A stretch of 33,455 nt of DNA, taken from the NCBI RefSeq assembly GCF_002154375.1, contig NZ_MUND01000018.1, positions 1 through 33,455 of the forward strand, read 5' to 3'. The translations under genes were made by a program, and so were the position numbers. The stretch is from Streptomyces glaucescens (GTDB lineage: Bacteria; Actinomycetota; Actinomycetes; Streptomycetales; Streptomycetaceae). Below, piece after piece: positions 32,988 through 33,455 of this stretch; positions within the stretch are counted from its first letter, which is position 1; each line of letters opens with the position of its first letter. Under the pieces are notes generated by a model that saw nothing but the letters and a program-made list of their open reading frames with translations, did no database searches and was not told the origin of the DNA.

Positions 32988-33455
32988 GGGCCGCGAGGAT
33001 GCGTACCTTGGTACGCCTGCTGATCGTGCCGGTCATCGCCGCACTGGCGGTGCTGTCGGCCGGTGCGCCCGGAGCGCACGCGGCCACCGACCTCTCCCAG
33101 GTCGCCCAGGCCCTGCGGGAGAGCCCCGTCTACGTCGACCCGGCCGCCTCCGGCGTGCTGTCCGAGGCGGACGCCGAAGCGCTCGCGGACAAGATCGAGG
33201 ACGCGGACAAGCCCGTCTTCGTGGCGGTTCTCCCCGCCGACCAGCCGACCGAGAACCTGTTCCGCAACCTCCGCACCGAGACCGGCATCACCGGCCTGTA
33301 CGGCGTCCTGCTCGGCGACCGCTTCGACGCGCGTGCCGACAGCACCGTGCTGAGCCGCCAGGGCGTGTCCAACCTGGTCACGGCCGTGCAGGACGCGGGC
33401 GACCCCAAGGCCCAGCTGAACGACTTCGTCGACGGCGCCCTGCGCGGCGGCGTCG
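32984..33455 (+). CDS. Exported/membrane protein, N-terminal part
   Basis: ATG 32984 starts a frame still open at the window end (157 residues visible). A Sec signal peptide is clear: RMRTLVRLLIVPVIAALAVLSAGAPGAHAA, with cleavage likely after AHA, then ATDLSQVAQALRESPVYVDPAASGVLSEADAEAL. The mature start YVDP...LSEAD...L..KI...PVFVAVLP resembles Streptomyces TPM-like or DUF proteins that continue into a membrane segment; I do not know its function. It overlaps the SUKH-like gene by 4 bases (ATGA). A TAGCTT (32971-32976) box lies close upstream. Confidence 0.8.
   Translation, partial: MRAARMRTLVRLLIVPVIAALAVLSAGAPGAHAATDLSQVAQALRESPVYVDPAASGVLSEADAEALADKIEDADKPVFVAVLPADQPTENLFRNLRTETGITGLYGVLLGDRFDARADSTVLSRQGVSNLVTAVQDAGDPKAQLNDFVDGALRGGV

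Overview
This is a high-GC actinobacterial chromosome segment, almost certainly Streptomyces. G/C-ending codons dominate, GTG starts are common, and the order ilvB-ilvN-ilvC-serA ... proline catabolism ... leuB-ilvE ... urease-agmatine deiminase-cimA matches what I remember of the S. coelicolor SCO5510-SCO5530 neighbourhood (memory, not a search). No rRNA, tRNA, CRISPR array, intact insertion sequence or phage gene was seen.

Layout. 1-3625: the tail of a 2-hydroxyacid dehydrogenase, then a membrane PAS-GGDEF-EAL protein with an intact cyclase motif and a degenerate EAL. 3622-9240: the ilvBNC operon behind a leader-peptide attenuator, then serA. 9253-11457: a divergent MFS exporter/TetR pair sharing a symmetric operator. 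11411-16302: a four-gene Opp/Dpp/Nik-type ABC importer (lipoprotein, fused permease, two ATPases) on the minus strand, with a Zur-like palindrome in front of it; I do not remember this block at this position in S. coelicolor. 16425-20380: PucR-type regulator divergent from proline dehydrogenase and P5C dehydrogenase. 20438-21596: two divergent acetyltransferases, one closely resembling aminoglycoside 2'-N-acetyltransferase. 21814-24438: a 43-residue basic protein, leuB and ilvE. 24446-25528: a decayed NCS1-type permease broken by a repeat insertion and frameshifts. 25664-30240: fused urease gamma-beta, an atypical urease alpha, agmatine deiminase, a Cys-rich protein and a TetR regulator. 30345-32189: cimA behind a second attenuator. 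32251-33455: a frameshifted SUKH-type gene and the start of an exported protein.

How it fits together. The core is branched-chain amino-acid synthesis: acetohydroxyacid synthase, ketol-acid reductoisomerase, isopropylmalate dehydrogenase, branched-chain aminotransferase and citramalate synthase, with serine synthesis alongside. Two of these units (ilvBNC and cimA) carry leader peptides with rare Ile/Val/Leu codons followed by U-tailed terminators. The accessory parts handle nitrogen and metals. Proline is oxidised to glutamate. A urease with changes around the active-site flap sits directly upstream of agmatine deiminase, with no ureDEFG and no carbamoylputrescine amidase in view. The ABC importer may be zinc-regulated. 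Many starts here have a TANNNT-like box 6-8 bases upstream of the start codon, suggesting several leaderless transcripts.

The best candidates for something undescribed are the atypical urease/agmatine deiminase unit (possibly a route from carbamoylputrescine to putrescine) and the Zur-boxed importer with a fused permease. Both are inferences from sequence reading only.
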